Assembly (NCBI RefSeq): GCF_011039135.1
Contig: NZ_JAAKEJ010000006.1
Span: 62,001-126,000, forward strand
Reading direction: 5' to 3'
DNA from: Desulfovibrio sp. ZJ209
GTDB taxonomy: Bacteria > Desulfobacterota > Desulfovibrionia > Desulfovibrionales > Desulfovibrionaceae
Length of the DNA: 64,000 bases
The notes under the pieces were generated by a model that made no database searches, was not told the DNA's origin, and saw nothing but the letters and a program-made list of their open reading frames with translations. Positions 41,034 to 49,290 of the stretch are shown here, piece by piece. Position 1 is the first letter of the stretch; each line of letters opens with the position of its first letter. The position numbers and the translations under genes were made by a program.

Positions 41034-41827
41034 ACACCACCTTGAGCATTGCCGTGCTCAGCGGCAAGGGCGGCGTCGGCAAGACCAACCTCACCCTCAA
41101 CCTCGCCTGGGCGCTCCACGAGCAGGGCTTCAAGGCGCTGCTCATGGATTGCGACATGGGCCTCGCCAACCTCGATGTCCTCCTCGGCATCACGCCCGAG
41201 GGCAACTTGCAGGACGCCCTCATGGGCGGGAGCTCCCTCGCCGAGGTGCTGCACCCCATCGCCAAGGGCTTCGACGTATTGCCCGCGGCCTCGGGCGTGC
41301 CCGAGCTCAACGACCTCTCGCCGGACCTGCGCGCGGGCCTTCTCGAGCGGCTGGAGCCCATGCTCGGCGCCTATGATTATGTGTTCATGGACCTGGGCGC
41401 CGGCATCTCCGAGACGGTGCAGGCCTTCGCGGCGCTGGCCGCCGTCAGGCTCGTGGTCATCACGCCCGAGCCCACCTCGCTCACGGACAGTTACGCGCTC
41501 ATCAAGGTGCTCAACGCGCGCTACGGCCTGCGCGACTTCATGGTGGTGGTGAACCAGGCGGCTTCGGCCAAGGAGGCCCAGGCCACCTTCGACAAGCTCA
41601 AGGGCGCGTGCGGGCACTTCCTCCAGATCGAGCCCGTGCTGCTCGGCCATGTGCGCATGGACAAGAAGCTCCCCGAGGCCGTGTGCCGCCAGCAGCCGCT
41701 TTTGGCCTACGCGCCCGGCTCCCCGGCGGCGCAGGACATCCAGAATCTCGCCACCAGGCTCCAGCGCGTGCGCCTGTCCATGCTCGACTGGCTGGGGCGG
41801 CGCGGGGTGCTCCAGTCGCCGGCATAA
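41030..41827 (+). CDS. MinD/ParA-family ATPase, FlhG (FleN/YlxH)-like
   Basis: 265 residues with the deviant Walker A SGKGGVGKTNLTLNLA (K13 and K18), switch I DCDMGLANLDVLLG and switch II MDLGAGISETVQAF, in the arrangement of FlhG/FleN proteins that set flagellar number. The C terminus ends LDWLGRRGVLQSPA without an obvious MinD amphipathic helix. It closes the long plus-strand run, coupled to the degenerate GGDEF gene by ATGA. The usual partner flhF is not in the window. Confidence 0.82.
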   Translation: MNTTLSIAVLSGKGGVGKTNLTLNLAWALHEQGFKALLMDCDMGLANLDVLLGITPEGNLQDALMGGSSLAEVLHPIAKGFDVLPAASGVPELNDLSPDLRAGLLERLEPMLGAYDYVFMDLGAGISETVQAFAALAAVRLVVITPEPTSLTDSYALIKVLNARYGLRDFMVVVNQAASAKEAQATFDKLKGACGHFLQIEPVLLGHVRMDKKLPEAVCRQQPLLAYAPGSPAAQDIQNLATRLQRVRLSMLDWLGRRGVLQSPA

Positions 41828-41849
41828 GCCGCCCACTCTGCCAGGCTCT

Positions 41850-41885
41850 GCGCGGGGGGCGTCACACCGCCTCCCGCGCTTTTTA
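41850..41885 (+). terminator. Intrinsic terminator after the FlhG-like gene
   Basis: GCGCGGGGGGC pairs with GCCTCCCGCGC (one G-U pair) around a short loop and is followed by five T residues, about 25 bp after the stop codon. Confidence 0.82.
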
Positions 41886-42004
41886 TGTATTGCAGCGGCC
41901 AGCCCTTCCTTTATCCCGTCTGGAGCGAAGCGAAAGACGGGTGCTGGTGCCGGAAGAATCCTAAAAAATAAGATTTTTTGGTGCTTGCAAGGAAGAAAAA
42001 AATT

Positions 42005-42124
42005 GCGCTAGCCGTTGGCGAGTCCACGAGCCTTACGGATAGCGACAGTGGTAGCGTTGGCTGTCCTGCGCGGTAACTAACTGCTGTCTTCATCCGTAGC
42101 TTCCTGCGTCGCAACGGCTGAAGC
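42005..42124 (-). repeat. 120-bp hairpin module at the central site of copy C
   Basis: Identical at 119 of 120 positions to the module at 54054-54173 by direct comparison (one G/A change in the loop). It is inserted right after CTTCGGA in element orientation, exactly where the module of copy D lies. Confidence 0.88.
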
Positions 42125-42188
42125 TCCGAAGGGAGTGTACTTAAGTACTCGACCGAGGAAATTTTTTTCTGACGCAGCAAGCACCAAA

Positions 42189-42308
42189 GCGGTAGCCGTC
42201 GCCCGGCTTGCCGGGCATACGGATACCGACAGCGGCTCCGTTGACTGGCTGACACACTAACTAACTGCTGTCTCCATCCGTAGCTTCCTTCGTCGCAACG
42301 GCTGGAGC
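42189..42308 (-). repeat. 120-bp hairpin module at the proximal site of copy C
   Basis: A divergent module at the same position as in copy A. Nested stems are kept (AGCCGT/ACGGCT, TACGGAT/ATCCGTA, GACAGC/GCTGTC), while the terminal loop and a side hairpin (GCCCGGCAAGCCGGGC) differ strongly from the other modules. Confidence 0.82.
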
Positions 42309-42398
42309 AAGGCCGTTTTTGACGGATAATTTCGGCGATACACAGACAGTACAAGCACACCACCAATTCGCAAGCCGAACAAAATCTTTCCTTCCCTC

Positions 42399-43298
42399 TC
42401 AGCGCGAAGGTATCCCCGCCTCCCCGCCAATCTCCCCGAGCAGCCGCTGGCGGAAGAGCGCCGCGGCCGGTGAAAAGCTCCGGCCCTTCTTCCACGCGAG
42501 CGCCAGCCCCACCACGAGCGCCGGCCTGAAGGGGCGGAAGACAAGGCCGCTCCCTTCCGAGACATCCGCGATGCCGTCGATGCACACCGCGGCGCCCACG
42601 CCCTCGCGCACGAGAAGCGAGGCATTGTAAAGCAGGGTATAGGTGGCCGCAATCTCCAGATGCGCCGCCGCCTCCCCGAGCCAGCCGCCGAGCTCGTTGT
42701 CCGCCATGGCCTGCGCCGAGCAGAGGAGAGGCAGGCCCCGAAGGTCGGCCGGAGCTATGGCCTCACGCGCGGCGAGAGGGTGGCCGCGCGCAAGCAGAAG
42801 GCCCCAGGCATCGCCCACGGGCAGGCGCACATGGTCAAGGCCCGCGAGGTTCGCCCGCCCCACGAAGATGCCGAAATCGGCAAGGCCCTTTTCCAGCCGC
42901 TCCGAGACCGCCTCGGCATTGCCGCTGAAGATGTGGAAGCGGATGCCGGGATGGCTGTCGCGCGTGTTTTTGACGGCGCGGGCCACGAGGCGCATGGCCC
43001 TGGTCTCGCCGCCGGCGATGGAGACATCCCCCCTGATCTCGCCGCCGGCGGAGAGGCCGCTTCTGGTGCGCTCGGCAAGCTCCAGTATCTCGGCCGCGCG
43101 CTCCGCCAGGTAGTTGCCCGCATCGGTCAGGGCCGTCCTGCGCTTGCCGCGCACAAGCAGGGGCGTCCCCACCTCGGCCTCGAGCTCCCGCATCTGGCGC
43201 GAGAGCGTGGGCTGGGTAAGGTTGAGGGCCTGCGCCGCGGCCGTGAAGCTGCCGCGCCGGGCGAGCTCGAGAAAATAGCGCAAGGTCCGCAATTCCAT
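42399..43298 (-). CDS. LysR-family transcriptional regulator
   Basis: 299 residues from the ATG at 43298, which has a GGGGAGG ribosome-binding site; the in-frame extension to 43364 lacks one. The N-terminal winged helix-turn-helix reads MELRTLRYFLELARRGSFTA and LTQPTLSRQMRELE. The C-terminal half is a substrate-binding-like effector domain. It diverges from a four-gene redox operon with a 133-bp gap carrying a TATC-N6-GATA palindrome, the normal LysR arrangement of regulator beside target. The effector is unknown. Confidence 0.92.
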   Translation of the reverse strand: MELRTLRYFLELARRGSFTAAAQALNLTQPTLSRQMRELEAEVGTPLLVRGKRRTALTDAGNYLAERAAEILELAERTRSGLSAGGEIRGDVSIAGGETRAMRLVARAVKNTRDSHPGIRFHIFSGNAEAVSERLEKGLADFGIFVGRANLAGLDHVRLPVGDAWGLLLARGHPLAAREAIAPADLRGLPLLCSAQAMADNELGGWLGEAAAHLEIAATYTLLYNASLLVREGVGAAVCIDGIADVSEGSGLVFRPFRPALVVGLALAWKKGRSFSPAAALFRQRLLGEIGGEAGIPSR

Positions 43299-43332
43299 GG
43301 GGCCTCCCCGGGGCTCAATCATGCGTAAAAAG

Positions 43333-43346
43333 TATCGTATATGATA
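43333..43346. promoter_or_regulatory. Candidate LysR operator
   Basis: TATCGTATATGATA, with TATC/GATA arms and a T-N11-A-like span, in an AT-rich stretch between the divergent LysR gene and the hydrolase operon. Confidence 0.5.
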
Positions 43347-43431
43347 AATAATAAGTATTGGCAATAAATTGTGCGGGGCGCTAGCGTACAGCCATCCTCA
43401 TCAGCAAAACCCGCTCCTCCAAGGAGGGCAC

Positions 43432-44487
43432 ATGAACAAACTCCCCTCGCTCCTGGCCGCCCTTGTGGCCGCGTTGACCCTGCTTCCCGGAGGCTTCGCC
43501 ATGACTTGCGCCCGCGCCGCCGCCCCGGCGGACGCCGACAATTTTTACAAGAGCCCCACGGTGACCATGGAAAAAGTCACCTTCCCCAACCTCTACAAGA
43601 TGGAGATGGCGGGCGACCTCTTCCTGCCCCAGGGCTTTGACAAGAGCAAGAAATACCCGGCCATCATCGTCGGGCACCCCATGGGCGCCGTGAAGGAGCA
43701 GACCGCCGTGCTCTACGCGCAGAAGATGGCCGAGCAGGGCTTCGTGACCCTCGCCATGGACCTCGCCTTCTGGGGCGCGAGCCAGGGCCAGCCGCGCAAC
43801 GCGGTCTCGCCGGACATGTATGCCGAGACCTTCAGCGCGGCCGTGGATTTTCTCGACTCGCTGCCGTATGTGGACCGCGGCCGCATCGGCATCATCGGCA
43901 TCTGCGGCAGCGGCAGCTTCGCCATCAGCGCGGCCAAGATCGACCCCCGGCTCCGTGCCGTCGCCACGGTGAGCATGTATGACATGGGCGAGGCCAACCG
44001 CAGCGGTCTCAAACACGGCCAGAGCGTGGAGCAGCGCAAGAAGATCCTCGAGGCCGCGGCGCGCCAGCGCGACGTGGAGTTCGCCGGCGGCGAGCCGGCC
44101 TACACGAGCGGCACTGTGCACAAGCTCACGCCCGAGTCCACGCCCATCGAAAGGGAATTTTACGACTTTTACCGCACCCCGCGCGGGGAAGTGACGCCCC
44201 CCGGCATGACGGACAAGACCACCACCCACCCCACGCTCACGAGCAACGTGAAGTTCATGAACTTCTACCCCTTCAACGACATCGAGACCATCTCGCCGAG
44301 GCCCCTGCTCTTCATCACGGGCGAAAAGGCCCACTCGCGGGAATTCAGCGAGGACGCCTACAGGCGCGCGGCCGAGCCCAAGGAGCTTCTCGTGGTGCCC
44401 GGCGCGGGCCATGTGGACCTCTATGACCGCACGGGCCTCATCCCCTTCACGAAGCTTACGGAATTCTTCAAGACCAACCTGAAGTGA
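43432..44487 (+). CDS. Exported alpha/beta hydrolase (dienelactone hydrolase-like)
   Basis: 351 residues with a signal peptide (MNKLPSLLAALVAALTLLPG, cleavage near ARAAA). The core has HPMGAVKEQTAVLYAQKMAEQGFVTLAMDLAFWGASQG, a nucleophile elbow GIIGICGSGSFA with Cys where Ser is common (as in dienelactone hydrolases), and a C-terminal catalytic His in GAGHVDLYD. It would hydrolyse an ester or lactone in the periplasm. AAGGAGG precedes the ATG. First gene of a LysR-controlled operon; the start of the next gene lies 11 bp after its stop. Confidence 0.82.
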   Translation: MNKLPSLLAALVAALTLLPGGFAMTCARAAAPADADNFYKSPTVTMEKVTFPNLYKMEMAGDLFLPQGFDKSKKYPAIIVGHPMGAVKEQTAVLYAQKMAEQGFVTLAMDLAFWGASQGQPRNAVSPDMYAETFSAAVDFLDSLPYVDRGRIGIIGICGSGSFAISAAKIDPRLRAVATVSMYDMGEANRSGLKHGQSVEQRKKILEAAARQRDVEFAGGEPAYTSGTVHKLTPESTPIEREFYDFYRTPRGEVTPPGMTDKTTTHPTLTSNVKFMNFYPFNDIETISPRPLLFITGEKAHSREFSEDAYRRAAEPKELLVVPGAGHVDLYDRTGLIPFTKLTEFFKTNLK

Positions 44488-44498
44488 GCGGAAAAGCG

Positions 44499-45038
44499 AT
44501 GAAAAAGGTCTTGGTCATCTCCACGAGCCTTCGGCCCGACAGCAATTCGGACCTTTTGGCCGAAGCCTTTGCCCGGGGCGCGGCCGAGGCCGGGCATGAG
44601 GTGGAAAAAATCTCGCTCCGGGGCAAGGAGCTCGGTTTCTGCACCGGCTGCCTCGCCTGCCAGAAGACGCAAGCATGCGTCATCCATGACGACGCGCCGG
44701 AAATAGTCCAGAAAATGAAGACGAGCGATATTGTGGCCTTCGCCACACCCGTCTATTATTACGAAATGTCGGGCCAGATGAAGACCCTGCTCGACCGCGC
44801 GAACCCGCTCTTCCCGTCCGACTACGCCTTCCGCGACATCTACCTTCTGGCGAGCGCCGCGGACGAAAGCGAGCGCGCGGTGGACGGCGCCCTGCACGGG
44901 CTGGAGGGATGGGTGTCCTGCTTTGAAAAGTGCCGCGTGGCCGGCGTGCTGCGCGGGGTGGGCGTGACGGCCCCGGGCGACGTGCGGGCCAAGCCGGCCC
45001 TGCTCGAGGCCGCCCGGAACATGGGGAAGCACCTGTAA
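44499..45038 (+). CDS. NAD(P)H-dependent FMN reductase (flavodoxin-fold oxidoreductase)
   Basis: 179 residues. The FMN-binding loop is VISTSLRPDSNSDLLAE at about 5-21, then a ferredoxin-like CTGCLACQKTQAC segment typical of iron-sulfur flavoproteins and multimeric flavodoxin WrbA-like enzymes, and FATPVYYYEMSGQMKTLLDRA. It likely reduces quinones or other electrophiles. A GTG start at 44484 overlapping the hydrolase stop is the alternative; the ATG at 44499 was chosen for its closer fit to the family N terminus. Second gene of the operon. Confidence 0.82.
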   Translation: MKKVLVISTSLRPDSNSDLLAEAFARGAAEAGHEVEKISLRGKELGFCTGCLACQKTQACVIHDDAPEIVQKMKTSDIVAFATPVYYYEMSGQMKTLLDRANPLFPSDYAFRDIYLLASAADESERAVDGALHGLEGWVSCFEKCRVAGVLRGVGVTAPGDVRAKPALLEAARNMGKHL

Positions 45039-45067
45039 GCGCCCGGCGCGGGAATAGGGAGAACGCC

Positions 45068-46066
45068 ATGAAAGAGTGCGTCTGCGTCGTGCTGCTCCTG
45101 TGGGGGCTTCTCGGCGCGCCCGTCCTGCCGGCCCGCGCGGCGGGCCCGGTGCCCGTGCCGCCGGCCGAGCAGGCCGTGCCGCTTGAAACCGCCCAGGAAT
45201 GGCTCACGGTCTCGCCGAAAAACGACATCCTCGAGGGCGCCATTTTTGACGGCGAGGGCAACCTGCTCTTTTGCGACGTGAGCCGGCGCGCTGTGCTGCG
45301 GCTCACGCCGGAAAAGGCGCTCTCCACACTCGCGAAAGTGCCGGGCATGGGCGCGGGCGGCCTCGCCCTGCACAAGGACGGGCGGATCTTCATGGCCGCG
45401 CTCGACCTTGGGCGGAAAACCGGCGGCGTGCTCGCGTGGTCGCCCACGACGGGCGCGTTCGAGACCATCGTCCCCCCCGAGGCCGGCTACTGGCCCAATG
45501 ACCTCGTGTTCGCGCCGGACGGCGGCTTCTATTTTTCCGATTTCCGGGGCAGCGCCACGGACCCGGCCGGCGGCGTGTACCACGTCTCGCCGGATTTCAA
45601 AACCGTCACCCCGGTCATCCCGCGCCTCGCCCAGGCCAACGGCGTGGCCCTCTCCCCGGACGGCAAGACCCTCTGGGCCACGGAGTTCGCCGCCAACCGG
45701 CTGCACAGGGCGCAGCTTGAAGGGCCGGCCACGGTGTCGCCCATCGGCTCGGCCGTGCCCTACCACTTCACCGGACCGGCGCCGGACTCCATGCGCGTGG
45801 ACAGCCAAGGCAACGTCTATGTGGCGCTCTACGGGCAGGGGCGGGTGCTCTGCTTCGACCCGAACGGCATCCCGGTGCGGCAGGTCCTGCTCCCGGGAAG
45901 GGACGAGGGCAAGAACCTGCTCTCCACGAGCCTCGCCATCGACCCGGCCGCTTCGGAACTTTTCATCGTCACGAGCAATGAGGCCGTGGACGAGCCCGCG
46001 CTGGTCTTCAAGGCCGGCGCGCTCGCGCCGGGGCTGGCGCCGGCAATGCAATCCGGCAAAGAATAA
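45068..46066 (+). CDS. Exported SMP-30/gluconolactonase-like beta-propeller protein
   Basis: 332 residues with a signal peptide (VCVVLLLWGLLGAPVLPARA). Six-bladed propeller features are EGAIFDGEGNLLFCDVS, WPNDLVFAPDGGFYFSDFRG, ANGVALSPDGKTLWATE and MRVDSQGNVYVALYGQG, where Glu, Asn and Asp residues would bind the divalent metal of lactonases. It could hydrolyse a lactone in the periplasm, matching the exported hydrolase two genes upstream. GGGAGAA precedes the ATG. Third gene of the LysR-linked operon. Confidence 0.82.
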   Translation: MKECVCVVLLLWGLLGAPVLPARAAGPVPVPPAEQAVPLETAQEWLTVSPKNDILEGAIFDGEGNLLFCDVSRRAVLRLTPEKALSTLAKVPGMGAGGLALHKDGRIFMAALDLGRKTGGVLAWSPTTGAFETIVPPEAGYWPNDLVFAPDGGFYFSDFRGSATDPAGGVYHVSPDFKTVTPVIPRLAQANGVALSPDGKTLWATEFAANRLHRAQLEGPATVSPIGSAVPYHFTGPAPDSMRVDSQGNVYVALYGQGRVLCFDPNGIPVRQVLLPGRDEGKNLLSTSLAIDPAASELFIVTSNEAVDEPALVFKAGALAPGLAPAMQSGKE

Positions 46067-46076
46067 GGAGAAACAC

Positions 46077-47249
46077 ATGCTTTACCGCACACTGGGCAAG
46101 ACGGGCGAGAAGGTTTCCGTGCTGGGCTACGGCTGCATGCGGCTCCCCACAGTGGGCAACGACTACGCCAAGGTGGACGACGCCGCTGCCCTCAGGCTTG
46201 TGCGCCATGCCGTGGACAACGGCGTCAACTACATCGACACGAGCTGGCCCTACCACAGCGCGGACCCGCTCAAGGAGGGCACGAGCGAGCCCTTCGTGGG
46301 CAAGGCCGTGAAGGAGATCGGCCGGGACAAGGTCTTCGTGGCCACCAAGCTGCCCATCTGGGCCGTGAACAGCCGGGAAGACATGGACAAATTCCTCGAC
46401 GCGCAGCTCAGGAGCCTGCAGACCGACCATATCGACTTCTACCTCGTCCACAACATCATGGAGCTCACGTGGTACAACGTTGTCCGGCTCGGGCTCGCGG
46501 ACTTTCTCGACAAGGCGAAGCAGAGCGGCAAGGTGCGGCACGTGGGCTTTTCCTACCATGACACGCCGGCCCTGCTCGAGAAAGTGCTCGGCTATTATGA
46601 TTTCGAGTTTCACCAGAACATCGTCAATTACCGCGACACCAACTTCCAGGCCGGCATGCCCGGGGTGCGGCGCTCGCATGGCCTCGGGCTCGGCATCATC
46701 GCCATGGAGCCGGTCATGGGCGGCTTTTTGGCCAACCACCTGCCCAAGGAGGCGCTGGACATCTTCGCGGCCACGGGCGCAAGCCGCTCGCCGGCGGCCT
46801 GGGCGCTCCGCTGGGTGTGGGACCAGCCCGAGGTGAGCATCCTCTTAAGCGGCATGAGCGACATGGCCCAGGTGGAGGAAAACCTGCGCCTCTCGGACGA
46901 GGCAGACACGCCGCTCACGGCGGACGAGCTCTCGGCCATTGACCAAGTCGTGGCGCTGCTGAAACAGAAAGACGAAATCCCCTGCACGGAATGCAACCAC
47001 TGCCATTGCCCGCACGGGGTGTTCATTTCCTGTTGTTTTTCCATGTACAACAGCACGAAGGAATTTGACCTGGCGCAGATCCCCATCTCCGAGCACAGCT
47101 ACGGCCTCGTGCTGAAAAACACCCCGCAGGAGGCCGCGCGCTGCAACGATTGCGGGCTCTGCTCCTGGCAGTGCCCGCAGGGCATCGACATCCCCACGCA
47201 GTTGCGCAAGGTGGCCCGGCGTTTCGCCGACAGCCGGGCCGGCTGGTAG
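46077..47249 (+). CDS. Aldo/keto reductase with C-terminal 4Fe-4S domain
   Basis: 390 residues. An AKR barrel (MLYRTLGKTGEKVSVLGYGCMRLP, NYIDTSWPYH with the catalytic Tyr, VATKLP, VRHVGFSYHD) is followed by CTECNHCHCPHGV and CNDCGLCSWQCPQGIDIP, the extra Fe-S domain of the anaerobic AKR subgroup. It would reduce carbonyls using NAD(P)H or ferredoxin-derived electrons. AAGGAG precedes the ATG. Last gene of the operon; the following 260 bp contain only GC-rich hairpins (for example 47350-47396). Confidence 0.9.
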   Translation: MLYRTLGKTGEKVSVLGYGCMRLPTVGNDYAKVDDAAALRLVRHAVDNGVNYIDTSWPYHSADPLKEGTSEPFVGKAVKEIGRDKVFVATKLPIWAVNSREDMDKFLDAQLRSLQTDHIDFYLVHNIMELTWYNVVRLGLADFLDKAKQSGKVRHVGFSYHDTPALLEKVLGYYDFEFHQNIVNYRDTNFQAGMPGVRRSHGLGLGIIAMEPVMGGFLANHLPKEALDIFAATGASRSPAAWALRWVWDQPEVSILLSGMSDMAQVEENLRLSDEADTPLTADELSAIDQVVALLKQKDEIPCTECNHCHCPHGVFISCCFSMYNSTKEFDLAQIPISEHSYGLVLKNTPQEAARCNDCGLCSWQCPQGIDIPTQLRKVARRFADSRAGW

Positions 47250-47509
47250 GTTTCGCGGGCGCCCGGGGGAGCCGGTGAGGGCTTCACCGGGCGCCTGTGG
47301 CGGGAGGCGCCGGCGCGTCCCTGAACAACGCCGCGTCTCCCCGCCGGCTGCCGCCATGCGGGGCGAGCCCCATCCCCGCGTCTCCCGCGTGGCGGCGGCC
47401 GTTCCGAGAGGTGCCCGCGTCAGAGCCCCGCCCCTTGGCAACCCGTGGCAATTGGAACCATCAACGGAAAGGAACAGTGGCAGCGCTTGGGGTGTTCCTG
47501 GCGGGGCAC

Positions 47510-47894
47510 TTACCTGTCCCACTCCTTGACTATCTCCTTTGCCGTATGCCCGATGCGCTCTTGAAAAAGGCCTCGAAGGATTTTTTATGATGCCGTTGTC
47601 CTTGGCTGCCTGAATGGCACCCGAAACGTCATTTTTTTCTGCAATGGACAGGATGATCGCCATCTTTGTCCAACGCGCTTCCACATTGGCGAGCAGATCC
47701 ATCAGGTCGGGACGCGAGTCATTTTCATATCCCCGCATATTCTTAAGAACTTGCCCGGCATACGTATCCTGAATGGAACGTACGCCCGAGCCGATTTCCT
47801 TTCCGAGTGAATCAAAGAAGCCTCTCCTTTCCCCCAGTTGCGAGTTTATCCTTTCGAAAGGACTTTTTAATGTTTTCCCAGGTGAACTCCTCAT
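47510..47894 (-). pseudogene. Frameshifted continuation of the DUF697-like gene
   Basis: Downstream of the DUF697-like frame, protein-like sequence continues in other frames: FERINSQLGERRGFFDSLGK and NVEARWTKMAIILSIAEKND, then FQERIGHTAKEIVKEWDR ending in TAA at 47510. Joining these needs single-base shifts at about 47855, in the 6-base run at 47581-47586 and in the 5-base run at 47564-47568. All are at or beside homopolymers, so either the gene is decaying or the sequence has indel errors. The original product would be one protein with the frame ending at 47812. Function unknown. Confidence 0.5.
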
Positions 47895-48510
47895 TATTCT
47901 CCAGTATCTTCACCGTTGTTGCGCCAACGAGATACGTGAAGCCACCGCCGACCAGGGCCCCCAGGATGGAACCGAGCCCCGGCAGGAGCTTGGCAAGGGA
48001 ACTGAAAACCACCGGGCCCAGAAATGCTGAGGCCACGATCAGCAGGAGCCCGATGCCCGGCTTGCGGCCATACCTGCCGCAGAGTTTGTGCATCAGGAAA
48101 AACTGGGTGAGGATAAGCAGGGGTGCGTCGGCGATGGGGAGTGGCAAGAGCCCGATGAGACCCGCGACAAGGGTGAAGGTGCTGACCGTTGTCCTGCTCT
48201 CCTTTCTGCGCTGTTCCGCCGCGGAAACCGCGCCGCCAGGGCCCGGCGTCGGAACTGCGGCAGGCGCTGTCTTTGCCGCCGCAGCGCCCTCACCGATTTT
48301 GCTTGCGAATTGTTCCGCCCGCAGACGGCAAAATTCCTCTTTTGAAAGCGCCTTGTCCTGATACAGGGCAAAGAGTTCCACAACCCTCTTCACGCGCTGC
48401 GTCGGGCCCGAAACAATTTCCTCCATGAGCAGGCAGAATTCGTCGGCGCTGACGAGCCCCGCTTCTTTCATCGCCATTGCCGCAACGATAAGCTCCTTCT
48501 CGTTTTCCAT
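47812..48510 (-). CDS. DUF697-like membrane protein with N-terminal SHOCT-like segment
   Basis: 232 residues from the ATG at 48510 (AAGGAACAGG upstream). The N-terminal half has two short helical motifs resembling SHOCT (MAMKEAGLVSADEFCLLMEE and LYQDKALSKEEFCRLRAEQF) and a Pro/Ala linker. The C-terminal half has membrane helices with LPLPIADAPLLILTQFFLM and KLLPGLGSILGALVGGGFTYLVG, typical of DUF697. DUF697 is often attached to Era-like GTPases, but none is here. Its 3' end appears frameshifted. It follows a small SHOCT gene in a lower-GC patch. Confidence 0.6.
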   Translation of the reverse strand: MENEKELIVAAMAMKEAGLVSADEFCLLMEEIVSGPTQRVKRVVELFALYQDKALSKEEFCRLRAEQFASKIGEGAAAAKTAPAAVPTPGPGGAVSAAEQRRKESRTTVSTFTLVAGLIGLLPLPIADAPLLILTQFFLMHKLCGRYGRKPGIGLLLIVASAFLGPVVFSSLAKLLPGLGSILGALVGGGFTYLVGATTVKILENNEEFTWENIKKSFRKDKLATGGKERLL

Positions 48511-48541
48511 GCCTGTTCCTTGGTGAAGTGAAGGCGTTTCG

Positions 48542-48790
48542 CTACTGGTCCAGAATCTTTTTCTTCTGCTGGTCAAATTCCTCTTCGGTGAGGATATTTT
48601 GCTCGCGCAGTTGGGCAAGCTCCTGAAGCTGCCGCACCTTGTCGCCTTCCCCTCCAGTGATCTTCGCTATATCGGTGCCGATTTCCGCAACTTCCTTGTG
48701 GCCCCCCTTGCGCAGCATCCTGACGATGAAGCCGATGACGAAACAGGCGGCCAGGATGGCCATTACCATGGTGAAAAACAGCTTGAACAT
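48542..48790 (-). CDS. Small membrane protein with SHOCT domain
   Basis: 82 residues. One N-terminal membrane helix (MFKLFFTMVMAILAACFVIG) is followed by basic residues and a C-terminal SHOCT domain (QLQELAQLREQNILTEEEFD with KKKIL). SHOCT modules mediate oligomerisation and are frequently near membrane-stress genes. It ends 32 bp before the DUF697-like gene, which carries related motifs, so the two probably work together. Function unknown. Confidence 0.75.
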   Translation of the reverse strand: MFKLFFTMVMAILAACFVIGFIVRMLRKGGHKEVAEIGTDIAKITGGEGDKVRQLQELAQLREQNILTEEEFDQQKKKILDQ

Positions 48791-48807
48791 TTCTCACGCC
48801 CTCCCGG

Positions 48808-49140
48808 TCAGTTCGCTTTTTTTCCGACGCCCTTTTTCGCCAGCAGATAGAGCAGATAGAGATTCGCTCCCGGGATAAACCATAATATCCATAAATAGCC
48901 GGGCTTTCCCACATCATGCAGGCGCCTGATAATTGCAGTAACAAGCGGGATGTAAATGGTAATAATAGAAGCGATGAGGAAGAGGACAGCAAATATATAG
49001 TTATCTGTTGGCATTTTTATAGCAATAACTATAATAATCCTTGGAAATAATAGACCACTTATTGGCCAATATATAATAAAGAATCGCCAAAATTGTCCGC
49101 GCGTGTCACAGCCGTTGGTGATAAAGCTTTTGCGTAACAC
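48808..49140 (-). CDS. DUF805 family inner-membrane protein
   Basis: About 110 residues from a GTG at 49140. The DUF805 pattern is clear: VLRKSFITNGCDTRGQFWRF, three to four membrane segments, then the signature IIRRLHDVGKPGYLWILWFI and a C-terminal LLYLLAKKGVGKKAN. No ATG lies at the right place in frame; the frame is open further upstream but that part runs antisense through the neighbouring regulator gene. The local sequence is markedly AT-rich compared with the rest of the window, suggesting acquisition by transfer. Function of the family is unknown. Confidence 0.65.
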   Translation of the reverse strand: MLRKSFITNGCDTRGQFWRFFIIYWPISGLLFPRIIIVIAIKMPTDNYIFAVLFLIASIITIYIPLVTAIIRRLHDVGKPGYLWILWFIPGANLYLLYLLAKKGVGKKAN

Positions 49141-49290
49141 ATTCCAACTGCTTTCATATAGTTCACTTAATATACTTCTTATTAAAAGGTAAGTGTTGCA
49201 TTTTTGGATTGCAATATTACTACAACATAAAGTATTTGCTCTGTCAATAAATTCGTAGGTAGCCGTGCTGTCTTGGGCAATGCTGGCAAA

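Larger units (their letters stand above)
41916..42338 (-). repeat. Interspersed palindromic repeat, copy C (core with two 120-bp modules)
   Basis: Lies in reverse orientation in the 571-bp gap between the convergent FlhG-like and LysR genes. The core spans about 41948-42336 (389 bp, i.e. 149 + 2 x 120). The covarying stem is TTTGGTGCTTGC (41977-41988) with GCAAGCACCAAA (42177-42188). One module (42005-42124) occupies the central site, the other (42189-42308) the proximal site. The tail hairpin CCGTCT/AGACGG is at 41916-41940. Short open frames across it do not persist in all copies and are not treated as genes. Confidence 0.9.

Noticed and set aside
41916-42338. Possible CRISPR array
   Set aside because: The repeated units are only two, 120 bp long and self-complementary, without unique spacers of constant size and without cas genes.
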